Shown in pieces: positions 45,005 through 58,606 of a stretch of 64,000 bases of DNA; position 1 is the stretch's first letter; every line of letters begins with the position of its first letter. The notes under the pieces were generated by a model that was not told the origin of the DNA, searched no databases, and saw only the letters and a list, made by a program, of their open reading frames with translations. The DNA is from Amborella trichopoda (Eukaryota > Streptophyta > Magnoliopsida > Amborellales > Amborellaceae), in contig NW_006494916.1 in NCBI RefSeq assembly GCF_000471905.2, positions 1,300,003-1,364,002 of the forward strand, read 5' to 3'. The translations under genes were made by a program, and so were the position numbers.

Positions 45005-46742
45005 TGTCACGCCCTAAGAATATACAATACTGATATTCCTGAGATGTGACAGTCAAAACATATATACATCTCTTGATAGGACAAATTTACAGTGGCGAAT
45101 TCTTACAAAGTAACAAAAAAAAGTTTAAGCACAACTACAATATATTCCAAAGTTGATCCTAACGAGCACTCAAAATGAAACCGCAGTTATCCTGAAAAAA
45201 TGTTTACCAAAGTTTGATGAGTTTGGCTACTCAGTAAGTGATCATCATAATCCTAAAAATAATCATGATTGAAAGATATCAATATTTTCAAAAAGGAGAT
45301 CTATTAATAGGAATGCATTAACAGTTTCACTTTAAAAAATGCATAATTAAGTATAATCCGAATAATTGAAATGCATATAACATTTTAACATCAATGCATA
45401 ATTCAAAAGATTTCACAAAATACCCTACTGACGTTCTAATTAAGTCACCTATATACCCCATCAGCGTCCTGATGGGTCCACTTAATCCCTATCAACGTCC
45501 CAGATAGGTCTACTTAATCCCTGCAGGTCCATTTATACTTCACCGGCGTACCGAATGATTCCACTTAATCCCTACCGGCGTACCGGATAGGTCCACTTAT
45601 ACCTCATCGGCGAACCGGATGAGTCCACTTGCATACTGAAAGTATTTCTAAATCTTTTCAAATATTCGAAAGCAGCAATATCATGTACTCAACATATCAC
45701 TGAAATCATTAATATGAATTTCACTGAAACCATTAATAACAGTCACTTTTAATAACATTTCAAAAATAACCAATCAAATATTTTGGGCTTAAATTTAGAA
45801 AGGTAGCAGTTCGTAAAGACATTCTAGCATATTTGCCAATCTAATATGTATAGAAAAACTCTTATAGAAATTCAAGAATACGGAATTATCACAATTTATA
45901 AGATGTCAATTGGTAAATAAACATTTCACAGACAATGGCATAATCAATTGCAAAAATATCAGTTTTCAAATAATAAGGCAGTCATTTGCACATGAAATTT
46001 ATCATGTCTAATATTAAAAAACAGTAGAAAGAAATGCCACAATTTTACTAAAAGCAGAAATATCACATTTATTTCTAATAATTTTACAATATCTAAAATT
46101 TTCTAACAATATACAAGAAAATTAAATAAATTTATTTTTCTAAGAATTTGCAGCATTTACAATTTCTAACATAGATAAAATATCACAATTTTATTAAAAA
46201 AATTTATTTTTCAAAATAATGAGGTCGCTTGCGCATAAAATTTATCGCGCCTAAAATTCATGATAATAAGCATAAATAATTATTTCATTTTATTTTCATT
46301 TTTTTTTTTTTTTAAAAAAGTAACATATTATTTTTCAAGATAATGAAGTCACTTACCTAAAATATTTAAGAGGGAGCTTCCGATAAAAATTCGGCTAGAG
46401 AGAGAAAGAGCTCACTGCGTTTCGACTAGAGACAGAGATCTCAAAACTTTCTAGGGTGGGAATCCTCACCTCTTCGAATTTAAATTGTTATAACATATTA
46501 TTATATTATTTTATTAGGCTCCACCTCAAACTTGAGGTGTTACCTTAATATTATGCGAGAGACGATTAAGGCCCACGTCAACTAAGGACGTGGTAAGAGA
46601 ATGTAAAAAGCTTAAACTAAAAGCTTTTGAAAGTAGTGATGGTCTCTAAGGACCATCATGCTCATACGAACCATCACTAATTTAAAAGTTTCTTTCTTCT
46701 TTTTTTATTTATTTATTTATTTTGAAATTTTAGGATTATTAA
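45005..46742 (-). repeat. Tekay-like LTR, left (3' LTR)
   Basis: Begins TGTCACGCCC. It contains the hairpin-unit array at 45421-45630. The right boundary is set by comparison with 51431-53161 and is accurate to a few bases. Confidence 0.8.
45421..45630. repeat. Array of hairpin-forming roughly 31-bp units inside the LTR
   Basis: About seven units, most ending GGTCCACTTA-like. Most contain a short self-complementary stem, for example CCCATCAG..CTGATGGG, CCTATC..GATAGG and CTCATC..GATGAG. The same array recurs at 51847-52048 and 59717-59893. Confidence 0.8.
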
Positions 46743-49380
46743 ATTCTTTTCCCTTAAAAAAATTTAGTCCTATAAATTTGTGTACCTGATTACTGAAAAA
46801 GATAGGGATATTTTTCTCTGATATCGTCCTCTCGTTATCAATTCGACTCTTCTCTTGAATGATACTGTCATAATATACGGACCAAAGGAATCTCTTTGTT
46901 GCGCAACACTTGCACCCTTTTATCCAGTATCAAAATTGGTCGCTCAATGAAGGATAGGTCCTTCCTGATCGGTAAAGGTTCATATTTCAAGATATGGGAT
47001 GGGACGGGCTGATATTTTTGCAGTGATGATACATGGAAGACATTATGGATGTTTGTCAATTCGGGTGGTAAGGCAAGTCTATAAGCGACACCTCCGATTC
47101 TTTCCAGGATTTCAAATGGTCCGATGTAACGTGGGCTCAGCTTTCCTTTCTTGTCGAATTTCATAATGCCCTTTATTGGTGAGATTTTTAGGAAAACTCG
47201 ATCACCTTCCTCAAATTCAAGATCTCTCTTTTGGTTATCGGTATAACTCTTTTGCTGACTCTAAGCTGTCTTGAGCCTTTCTTGAATTAATGCTATCTTA
47301 TCTGTGGTTACCTGGACAATTTCTGGCCCCAAAATCTTTCTTTCACCAACCTCGTCCCAACAGATGGGTGACCTGCATTTCCTTCCATACAAGGCTTCAT
47401 ATGGTGCCATCTGAATACTGGCTTGGAAGCTATTATTATAAGCAAACTCAATCAAGGGTAGATGGTCATCCCAACTTCCTGTAAAGTCAATGACACATGC
47501 TCTCAGCATATCTTCCAAGGTTTGGATGGTCTTCTCCGATTGTCCATCAGTTTGGGGCTGAAAGGCAGTGCTAAAGGTGAGTCTCGTCCCCATGGCTGAC
47601 TGTAGCCTAGCCCAAAATTTAAAAGTAAATCTAGTATCCTTGTCCATTACAATACTGACCGGAACTCCATGCAAATGCACTATTTTCTTAATGTACAACT
47701 AGGCCAGTCGATCCAAAGTGTACGTCGTGCGAATCGGCAGAAAGTGGGTAGCTTTGATCAACCGGTCCATAATGACCCAAATGCTATCATGTTCTGAATT
47801 TGTCCTAAGCAAGCTAGAGACAAAATCGATAGATATGTGCTCCCACTTCCATTCTGACACGGCAACCCAGCGGGCTTTTGATGCTCAGCTTTTACTTGCT
47901 GGCATGTTAGGCACTTAGACACAAATAGTGCCACTTCTTTTTCATTTATTCCACCAAAAGGTTTTCTTCAGGTTCTGATACATTTTAATACTTTCGGGAT
48001 GTATCGTATAACGAGAGTGACGTGCTTATTCCAAGATAATTGTCTTCACACTCTCATCATTCGGGACACAAATCCGACCTTTGAATCTTAGCAAATCCTC
48101 ACTACATATAGAGAATTCGTCTCTCTTTTCAAGCTTCACCTCTTCTATAATTGTTATAAGCTGAGGGTCTTTCTTTTGTGCCGATCGATTTTGTTGGATT
48201 AATTGGGGTTCTGCCTTAATGTTGGCAATCATACTTACCACACCATTAATGGACGGAGCCGGATGCCAATCCACTATTTCCTCTAACAATCTCATTTCTT
48301 GGATCATTAGATGAGCTAGGACTCCCGTAGATTTTTTACTTAGAGCGTCGGCCACAACGTTAACTTTTCCTTAATGATAATGGATTGTACAATCATAATC
48401 TTTTAAGAAATTCATCCATCTTATCTGCCGCATATTTAAATCCTTCTGAGAGAAGAGGTATTTCAAGCTCTTATGATCCGTGTATATTTTGAATTGCTCA
48501 CCATATAGATAATGCCTCCACATTTTCAAAGCGAATACTATTGCAGCCAGCTCCAAGTCATCAATTGGATATTTTTTCTCATATTCTTTCAACTGTCTGG
48601 ATGCATATGCTACTACTTTCCCATATTGCATTAATACACAGTTCAAGCCTTTATGTGAAACATCGCTATAAATCACAAATCCCCCACTCCCCTCAGGAAT
48701 AGTTAAAATAGGTGCTGAAGTTAATCGAACTTTTAGTTCTTGAAAACTCTCCTCACATTTACTTGTCCACTAAAATTTGACATTTTTTTGTGCCAATCGG
48801 GTCAATGGGGTTGCGATTCGAGAAAATCCTTCTACAAATTGTCTATAATATCCTGCCAATCCCAAAAAGCTTCGAAGTTCAGTCACATTACTTGGTTGTT
48901 TCCAATTCACAACGGCTTCAACCTTGGAAGGATCAACTGATAGACCTTCCTTTGATATGACATGTCCTAAAAATGTCACTTGTTCAAGCCAAAATTAACA
49001 TTTACTAAGTTTGACATACAATTTCTTTTCTTTTAATATTTGCAATACCATTGTTACATGCTGCTCATGTTCCTTTTGATTCTTGAAATAAATTAAAATA
49101 TCATCGATGAATACCACAATAAATTTATCCAAAAAGGGCTTAAAGACCCAATTCATCAAATCCATAAATGCAGCTAGTGCTTTGGTTATTTCAAAAGGCA
49201 TGACTAAAAATTCATAAAGACCATACCTTGTTCTGAATGCTGTCTTGGGAACTTCTTCACTTTTAATCTTAAGCTGATGGTATCTAGATCTAAGATCAAT
49301 TTTTGAAAATACTTGTGATCCTTGTAATTGATCAAATAAATCATCAATTCTAGGTAATGGATACTTATGTTTAATTGTCA

Positions 49381-49857
49381 CTTGGTTCAACTGTCTATAG
49401 TCGATACACAATCTCATGGTCCCATTTTTCTTTTTAACAAACAATACCGGAGCACCCCAAGGTGACACTCTGGGCCAGATACAACCTTTATAATAATTTT
49501 TCCAATTATTGTTTAAGTTCCTTAAGTTCTGCAGGTGCCATTCTGTAAGGTGCCTTAGAAATTGGGGCTACCCCTGACAATAATTCAATAGAGAATTCAA
49601 TTTCCCTTTCAGGCGGTAATCTTGGCAATTCTTTAGGGAAAACATCNNNNNNNNNNNNNNNNNNNNGTAGCCCCAATTCTAAGGCACTTACAGAATGGCA
49701 CTGCAGAACTTAAGGAACTTAAACAACAATTGGAAAAATTATTAGATAAAGGTTTTATCTGGCCCAGGGTGTCACCTTGGGGTGCTCCGGTATTGTTTGT
49801 TAAAAAGAAAGATGGGACCATGAGATTGTGTATCGACTATAGATAGTTGAACCAAGG
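49381..49857. repeat. Inverted duplication around an assembly gap
   Basis: 49381-49571 and 49667-49857 are near reverse complements (about 190 bp each). They are separated by 95 bp that includes a 20-N gap (49647-49666). The related element at 59282-64000 has only one copy in this place, so a mis-join at the gap is a strong possibility. Confidence 0.8.
49647..49666. other. Assembly gap (20 N)
   Basis: Undetermined bases inside the Tekay-like element, at the centre of the inverted duplication. Confidence 1.
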
Positions 49858-51430
49858 GACAACCAAAGTGGTATCCAAATTTATCTCTTCTTTCATATCT
49901 TCTTTGATATAGGAAGAAAGCCTTGACACCTTTTTCGAAAGAGGCGATTAGCTCGAATACAGGAGATTAAATATAATAGGAAGTCTTCTTTGATACCATT
50001 GAAGTAAAATACTGATTGATTTGGAATACTAAAGGTAACCATTTTCTTGTAACAATCAATACTTGTGTGGTATGCAGAAAGCCAATTCATGCCTAAGATT
50101 ACATAAAAATATTGAATTTCTAGGAGTATTAAATCAACCAATAGTTCCTTTTCTTCTATCTTTATTACACAGGATTTGTACAATATATTGGTGCCACTTG
50201 AATTTCCCATCGGTGTGGCTACCTCTAGAATGTATTCTAATTGTTCCTGTTCTACCTTTAAGTGACATGCAAAGTGTGATGACACAATGAATGAGTAGAT
50301 CCAGGATCAATCAAAACATGAGCTACTTTTTGAAAGATAATAAGAGTACCTTGGATCACTGATTTTGAGGCCTGAGCGTCTTGTTGGGTGATCACAAATA
50401 CTCTTCCCTTCATCTGAGGCTTTTGAGCTATCTCTCCTTGCTTTGGAAGCTGTTGCATCTGTAAGCTAGGATATTGTCTAATCTGGTGTCCCAATTTTCC
50501 ACATTTAAAACAGGCTTCAGTATTCCAATAACAAGGGCTCGATCCATGGTTTTTTCCACATTTTTTACATGGTTCTATTGGGCTTTAAAGTGGCAAGAGC
50601 CTTGGCTTCTTGTTTGTCCTTTCAAACTGTTGTCGATTTGATGGTGTGGGTCTAACTTGACTTTTCTGATTTTTTTTCTTTTGATAATCTTCGAAATCGT
50701 TTTTGACAATTTGGGCTCGATCCACTATTTCAGCATAAGGTCTCAATTTTAAGACTGATATTCTGCTTCTAATAGCTGGCCTAAGACCGCTTTCAAATTT
50801 TTTCGCCTTTCTTGCCTCATTGTTAATCATATGTGGTTCAAACCTGGCCAATTCAGTAAATTTGGCCTCGTACTGTGCTACTGTCCGGTTCCTTTGGATT
50901 AATTCTATAAATTCCATTTCTTTTTTGTCTCGAATAAAACCTGGGAAATACTTTTCATTAAATGCCTCTAGAAATATTTCCAGAGTCAAGGGTTTATTTT
51001 TTTTGACCAATACTCATATTGCCATTAACCACTAATGTTGAGCTTCACCTTCTAACATAAAAACTGCCAAGGCCACCTTCCTATTTTCAGGACATTCCAT
51101 TACCTCGAATATTTTCTCCAATTGCATAATCCATCCCTCGGCTTCCAGTGGGTTTACAATACCCTTAAAAAAAGGTAGGTTTAATTTCTTAAATTCTTCG
51201 ATATTACTCCCACCATTTCCCGTAACTGACTGCCTGGGTGGATTGTTGTTTTTCATCTGATGTTATAATAGAGCAACCATATTTTCCAAGGCTTTGTGAA
51301 TTCCTTCCATATTAGCTTTAGCTATTCTGGATCTTGACTTCGTCCCGGTTTGTACACACAATAAATGTAATTTTAAGTACATTCTTTTTAAATTTCTTAA
51401 GAATCTTAAACCTGGCTCTGATACCATAAT

Positions 51431-53161
51431 TGTCACGCCTCAAGAATTTACAATACTGATATTCCTGAGATGTGACAGTCAAAACATATATACATCTCTT
51501 GATAGGACAAATTTACAGTGGCGAATTCTTACAAAGTAACAAAACAAAGTTTAAGCACAACTACAATATCTTCCAAAGTTGATCCTGATGAGCACTCAAA
51601 ATGAAACCGCAGTTATCCTGAAAAAATGTTTACCATAGTTTGATGAGTTTGGCTTCTCAGTAAGTGATCATCATAATCCTAAAAATAATCATGATTGAAA
51701 GATATCAATATTTTCAAAAAGGAGATCTATTAACAGGAATGCATTAACAGTTTCACTTTAAAATATGCATAATTAAGTATAATCCGAATAATTGAAATGC
51801 ATATAACATTTTAACATCAATGCATAATTCAAAAGATTTTACAAAATACCCTACTAGCATCCCAAGTAGGTCACCTATATACCCCATCAGCGTCCTGATG
51901 GGTCCACTTAATCCCTATCGGCGTCCCAGATAGGTCCACTTAATCCCTGCAGGTCCACTTATACCTCACCGGCGTACCGAATGAGTCCACTTAATCCCTA
52001 TCGGATAGGTCCACTTATGCCTCACCGACGAACCGGATGAGTCCACTTGCATACTGAAAGTATTTCTAAATCTCTTTAAACATTCGAAAGCAGCAATATC
52101 ATGTACTCAACATATCACTGAAATCATTAATATGAATTTCACTGAAACCATTAATAATAGTCACTTTCAATAACATTTAAAAGATAACCAATTAAATATT
52201 TTGGGCTCAAATTTAGAAAGGTAGCAGTTTGTAAAGACATTCTAGCATATTTGCCAATCTAATATGTATAGAAAAGCTCTTATAGAAATTCAAGAATACG
52301 GAATTATCACAATTTATAGGCTGTCAATTCGCAAATAAACATTTCACAGACAATGTTATGATCAATTGCAAAAATATCTGTTTTCAAATAATAAGGCAGT
52401 CATTTGCACATGAAATTTATCATGTCTAAATATTCAAAAACAGTAGAAAGAAATCCCATAATTTTACTAAAAGAAAAAATATCACATTTATTTTTAATAA
52501 TTTTACAGTATCTAAAATTTTCTAACAATAGACAAGAAAAATAAATAAATTTATTTTTCTAAGAATTTATAGCATTTAAAATTTCTAACATAGATAAAAT
52601 ATCACAATTTTATTAAAAAAAATTATTTTTCAAAATAATGAGGTCACTTGCGCATAAAATTTATCGCGCCTAAAATTCATGATAATAAGCAGAAATAATT
52701 ATTTCATTTCATTTTCATTTTTTTTTTTTTAAAAAAGTAGCGGATTATTTTTTAAGATAATGAAGTCACTTACCTAAAATATTTGAGAGAGAACTTCCGA
52801 TAAAAATTCGGCTAGAGAGAGAAAGAGCTCATTGCGTTTCGACTAGAGAGAGAGATCTCAAAACTTTCTAGGGTGAAAATCTTCAGCTCTCCGAATTTAA
52901 ATTCTTATAACATATTATTATATTATTTTATTAGGCTCCACCTCATTCCTGAGGTGTTACCTTAATATTATGCGAGAGACGATTAAGGCCCACGTCAACT
53001 AAGGACGTGGTAAGAGAAAGGAAAAAGCTTAAACCAAAAGCTTTTGAAAGTAGTGATGGTCCCTAAGGACCATCATGCTCATACAAACCATCACTTATTT
53101 AAAAGTTTCTTTTCCTCTTCTTCTTCTTTTTTTTTTTTTTTGAAATTTGAGGAGTATTACA
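51431..53161 (-). repeat. Tekay-like LTR, right (5' LTR)
   Basis: Begins TGTCACGCCT and ends GTATTACA, followed by the GAACC duplication. It contains the hairpin-unit array at 51847-52048. Confidence 0.85.
51847..52048. repeat. Hairpin-unit array in the 5' LTR
   Basis: Same array as 45421-45630. Its first unit here has a clean CCTACT..AGTAGG stem and one late unit is shorter. Confidence 0.8.
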
Positions 53162-56100
53162 GAACCATACAAAGTTTACGACTAACTGGTATGGAATGCC
53201 TCATCTCTCCAATACCTATAAAACAAAAAACTGCACCACTTGCTTTAGACCCGATTTGACCACACCGGACTAAGTTCTCAATTAGTCCCTCATGAGTCAA
53301 GCTCAGAAGATTACTTAGCCCAGTCGTACACAATTACTTTCAATGCGCACGTAATGTGTACTGCTTTTTTGTGGTACCAAAACAAAGTGTGACATCAAAT
53401 GGTCTTCCCTTACAACATACATTATTCTACTATGTGTCTCAACAATGTTCCAGACGAGTCTGATACTTGACCCTTAGGAGTACATGTCAAAGTGAATGGT
53501 TGAAGTAAAGTTTTCTAATGTAGTCTAAGGTCTATGAGGGCATAATGGGTCACCTACTTATTAGCCTCGCACAATGACAAAAGAAATATGATCATATTTT
53601 TCCACACGAGAGGTGTTTTAATCACTAATATAACACGTGTGGTATGAATCACACGTCATGGTGTATCACATCAAATGTGTGTCAGAATCCATACCATGTA
53701 GGTTATAGTTTCTTCGCAGCCACGCAACCCACAATCACATCCATGTGTCAACATGAATATCCTTGATGTTTATCCCTGGCTACTTGCAAGCCACATGATC
53801 TTCGAAACGTCAATTTAAATAAATCATGTCAATTCCCTTATGGAATCTCATCTCGAACCCTTGGTCAAGGCGATAAATACACCATGTGTATATTTCATCC
53901 TCCAATATCCCATATTGAGCGTAGCTCGTGCGAATAGTGAACTTTAATCTGCCGATGAATTAAATGATAATCTCTACTGTGTTTGAATTAAAGTGCACGA
54001 ACAATCCATCATAACACAAAATAACATCCATAATTCTTATAATAGTGTATTAGGATCCTTTAAACTCATAGGATCTTGAACCCATAGTTCTTACATGAGT
54101 TTGATGTGCGGCCCTGATAATTGCCTTAGTCAAGGGATCCACCACCATTTCAGTTGTAGGAATATGAATTAACACTACCTGTTTATGTATAATAATGTCT
54201 CGAATATAGTGATATCTAACATCAATATGTTTTGAGTTTCTATGGTACTTTGGGTTTTTTGCAAAAGCAAGTGTCATTTTATTATCACAAAATACAATGA
54301 TAGGCTCATTAACAGTCGCAACAACATCCAAGTTCCTTAAGAGTCTTCTCAACCATACGAGTTCTTGTACTGCTCCATTACAAGCAATGTATTCAGACTC
54401 CATAGTGGAGAGAACGACACATAACTGCTTCTTGCTACACCATGAGATTGCACCGCCTCCTAGCAAGAAGACATAACACGATGTCGATTTATGCTCATAT
54501 AGGTCTGCTGCCCAATCAACATCACTGTATCCTCGTAACTGCAAATCGGTTATTTGGAAACATAGCATTTGACTCGAGGTTCTCTGAAGGTATCGAAAAA
54601 TCCCCTTCACTGCTTGCCAATGACCTTGTCCTAAATTACTCTAGTATCGACTAACGAGACCCAATGCATAGGCAATATCTAGATGCGTGTAGAGCATCGC
54701 GTACATCAAACTACCTACTGCACTTGCATATAGAACACAAACATTTTGTTCCTCTCAGCTTCTGTTTGCGGACACATGTCAAGACTTATAGTATACCCTT
54801 TCTCAACTGGAGTATCTATGGGTTTTAAGTCTTGCATACAGAATTGCTCAAGAATCCTTTGGATACATGTTTCTTATGCATAGTAAGAAACCTTTGAGCG
54901 ATTTTGATGTATCTTAACATCGAGTATGTAACTCGCCTCACCCATGTCCTCCATCTCAAATTTGGAGGACAACTACTCCTTCATGGCAACAAGTTGCTCC
55001 AGTTCATTCCCAGCTAATAAAATATCGTCAACATACAAAGACAATATCTTGATGCTTTTCTTATACTTCTTAATGTATACACAATGGTCTTCTTGAAGCA
55101 TTTTAAAACCATAAGTCATTATAACCTTATGGAATTTGATATACCACTGTCTTAATGACTGTTTGAGACCATATATGGACTTCTTGAGCTTGCACACTTT
55201 GTGCTCAAGGCCAAAGGCTACAAAACCTTTAGGTTGCTCTATATAGATCTCTTCCATCAAGTCGCAATTTAGAAAGCAGTTTTCACATCCATTTGGAAGA
55301 GTTCCAAGTTCATATGTGTGACGATTGTTAGGATTAGGCAAGTCGAGGTCATTCTCCCCACCGGGGAGAATGTCTCATCATAGTCTACCCTCTCAATTTG
55401 GGTGAACCTTTTCGCCACTAAGCAGGCTTTATATTTATCTGTAGTTCCATCTGTCTTCCTCTTGATTTTCAAGACCCACTTGTTTCCAATTGATCTTCTA
55501 TTAGGCAGCAAATCCACAAGTTCCCAGACTTGGTTATGCTTTATAGAACTAAGCGCGTCTTTCATGGTAGACATCCACTAGTCCACAACAGGAGAATTCA
55601 ATGCCTCTTGGAATGAGCTAGGCTCATCATCATCAAGTGAAATGCATGTGAGACCCTCTACTTCAAAGTGTCTACGAGGAACTTTCTTACGTTGACTCCT
55701 TTGAAGTTCAATATGCGATTCACTCTCAATAGGTGTCTTTAACATGGTCGGTGACTCAATATGGGTCATATGCTCATTCTCAACCAATGTCTCACTCCCA
55801 CTATCATTGACAATCATGGAAAAACTCACACTATTATCCTCAAGTGAACGAACTATCTCAATGTCTGTCAGAGCTTCAAGCTTTTCATAAAGCTCGTTAG
55901 AAATACGAGACCGCTTCCTGTTAGGAAATTTCGTTTCCATAAAATCTACATCATGCTATTTTATTTCCTTCATCCCACCACCTTCACGTTCTTGACATAA
56001 CACATACCCCTTCAAGTGCTCAAAATATCTAACAAAAATGCACTCGAAAGACCGTCCATCTAGTTTCCTTGTCCATTGAGAAGGGATGTGAACATGTGCA

Positions 56101-58606
56101 GCTGGCCCCCAAGGACGTAAATGAGAAAGATCTGGCTTTCTACATATCCATAACTCTTAAGGGGTCTTGGGAATGGATTTTGATAGCACTCTATTTAGGA
56201 CATACATCGCAGTAAGGAGTGCATCTCTCCCAAATGATATTGAGCGGTTGACGTGAGCCATCATAAACCTCACCATGTCCAACAGAGTACGATTCATTTT
56301 TTCTGCAACATCATTTTGTTACAGAGTGTAGGACATCGTCTCTTATCTTCGGATTTCCTTATTCTCACAAAGCTTCTTAAATTGATCAGATAAGTATTCT
56401 CTCCCTCGATCAGTATGAGGAACCTTAATTATTTTATCTAACTGATTTTCACCCTCTAGCATAAAACGGTGAAAACAATTTATTGCTTGCAATTTATGCT
56501 AGATTAGGTATACATACCCGTAGCAGGAATAATCATCGATAAATGTGATAAAATAACGGGAACTGTTATGGGTCATCTCATTAAATGGACTACAAAGTTA
56601 GAATGTATTATATCTAGAAGACCGATTGCTCTTTTTGCTTTAAGAAATGACTTTCTAGTTGATTTTTCAACTATATATGGTTCACAAATAGGCATGTCTA
56701 TTTTGGATAAAGGCAACAATCCTTATTTGGCTAATCGGATCATCCTATATTTTCATACATGGGCAAGCCTAGCATGCCACATTAAAGAGTTGTGTGTAAT
56801 AGAAGAAGTGGAAAAGGATGACGATGTCATATAGGTAGAAGGAAGGGAAAAATTAACATCATCATTATCCAAAATAAACAAGTCATTACAAATCTGATCA
56901 TAACAGTGAAAACCATCTGGAAATGTAAATGAAACTGATAAAGCAACCGTCTCTAACTAGACATAAAATTGACAGCAAACTTTTTCTCATTCCGGAAGCA
57001 TGGAGGATGTCATGGAGAAGAAGGGTCCGGCCAATTCGGAATTGATGTTGGTAAGTTCTAACCCCTAGCACATCCTCTGATGCGTAATTCCCCATGAAGA
57101 TCTTCTAATTTTCAACTGGCAAAGTTTAGAGCTCAACAAACCCTCTCGATCTTTTGGTATATGCCTTGTCGCTTCTGAATCTACAATTAACCTAGTAAAT
57201 TGTGAATGAGCAGCAAACACCTGAGTTCAAACATTTGCATAGCTAGGGAAATCAGTTCGTACCTTTTAAAGTTCAGGACATTCGCGTGCATAGTGGCCAT
57301 TCATCTCGCAATTGTAGTAAGTTATTTTAGATTTATCCCTTGTACGTCTCCCGCGTCTATGCCTGGCCTTTTCTTTTCCTCAGCCTCTTGCTTAGGTTGC
57401 TCTTTCCTTTGAGGTGCCCCATTCCTAAACTTACCTCGAGGTTTACGGCCTCGAGGCCGGTTTAGTTGGGCAAATAAAGCGGCTCCAGCTCTAGAAGATG
57501 AGCGAAACTCAGCCTCTATCTCAAGGTGATGAGAAAGTTTGGAAAAAGTTGTTACAACTTCATTATGCAACATCAATGACTTTATATTTTCCCAAGATTT
57601 TGGTAGAGACCTAAGCAATCCGAGCATCTATTGCTCGTGACTGAGTTTGTTTCCAGCTGCCTCTAGGTCACGTATCATTTGAGACATTTTTTGACATGGT
57701 CTGCCAGTATACTTCTGCTGAAGCTCATCCCATATGGCCTTCGTCGTAGTGAATCCCTCGAATTCACGAATGAGGTCATCAACCATAGCATTTAGCAAAG
57801 TAAAATAAGTACTACAGTCAGCATTGTCCCATGCCTCATACTCATGGAGAAGTTCTTCAACAGCACATTGTTCAGGTTTTTGCTTAATGATAGTTAGATA
57901 TTTAAGTGTACCTTGCTCATTTATTGCATTTTCCTATGCCACATAGGAAAATTGCTCCCACTCAACTTTTCACCTTTAGTGGGATCCGCGATCATAATTT
58001 TAGAAACCATTCTAAGTGAAAACAATAAAATTGCACCAATTAATATGGATGTCTCATAGTTTTTTTGATACATGATGGCACTTAGATTATCATTTTTACG
58101 GTTGTTAATTGTCTAGCTACTTGAAAATACTTGCACGTTAAAAGTTTTGGTATGAAAATTTCGCATGGCCACATTGAACTCTTGCTTGTAATCAATATCA
58201 AATTTCTTTCTTGGATCTAGCATCTAAAAAATCTCACAATTTGCAAGTGGTGCACCTTCTTAGATGCACTCCCACTAAAAAAAATGCATTTTTATGAAGC
58301 TTTAAAATGCCAAAAAAATGAGTAGAACTCACCAAGCACGACTTAACATATAAAGCCTATCAAGATTTGTTAGCCATGATGCTCATGGTCTAGGATGTTT
58401 CAACTTGCATAGCCCATGTATAGGTCCAATACGACTATGTGGTCGGTACATAAGGTTACATAGTGCACATGCCTATAGTCTTAAAATAACCATCATGTGC
58501 ACTTTGCAACATCATAGGCCAACTATAACCAATCCTTCACAAGTAAGGCGGAAACGATAATGTGGACACAATTGGGAACCCGGTTCCACGATGGCTCTGA
58601 TACCAA

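Larger units (their letters stand above)
45005..53161 (-). mobile_element. Ty3/gypsy element, Tekay/Del-like chromovirus, nested, fossil
   Basis: A minus-strand element of about 8.16 kb inserted in the copia interior. It is bounded by a perfect 5-bp target duplication GAACC (45000-45004, 53162-53166). LTRs are at 45005 to about 46742 and 51431-53161. An initiator tRNA-Met-type primer-binding site is at 51415-51426, and a polypurine tract (minus strand) is near 46743-46755. Parts in minus order: gag about 51256-50490 with a zinc-knuckle region near 50500, protease about 50490-49893, reverse transcriptase about 49470-48770, RNase H about 48680-48370, integrase about 48350-47260, and a C-terminal chromodomain-type tail about 47164-46868. 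Broken, with around ten or more interruptions plus an assembly gap. The first 160 bp of the two LTRs differ at about 4-5% of positions by eye, so it is considerably younger than its copia host. Confidence 0.88.

Noticed and set aside
45421-45630. The regularly spaced short repeats in the LTR as a possible CRISPR array
   Set aside because: The units are contiguous without unique spacers, lie inside a plant LTR, and this is a eukaryotic genome.
51415-51426. A GCTCTGATACCA word that could suggest a tRNA-Met gene (also at 58590-58606 and 63935-63946)
   Set aside because: Only the short 3'-end complement is present, next to LTR ends; these are retroelement primer-binding sites, not tRNA genes.
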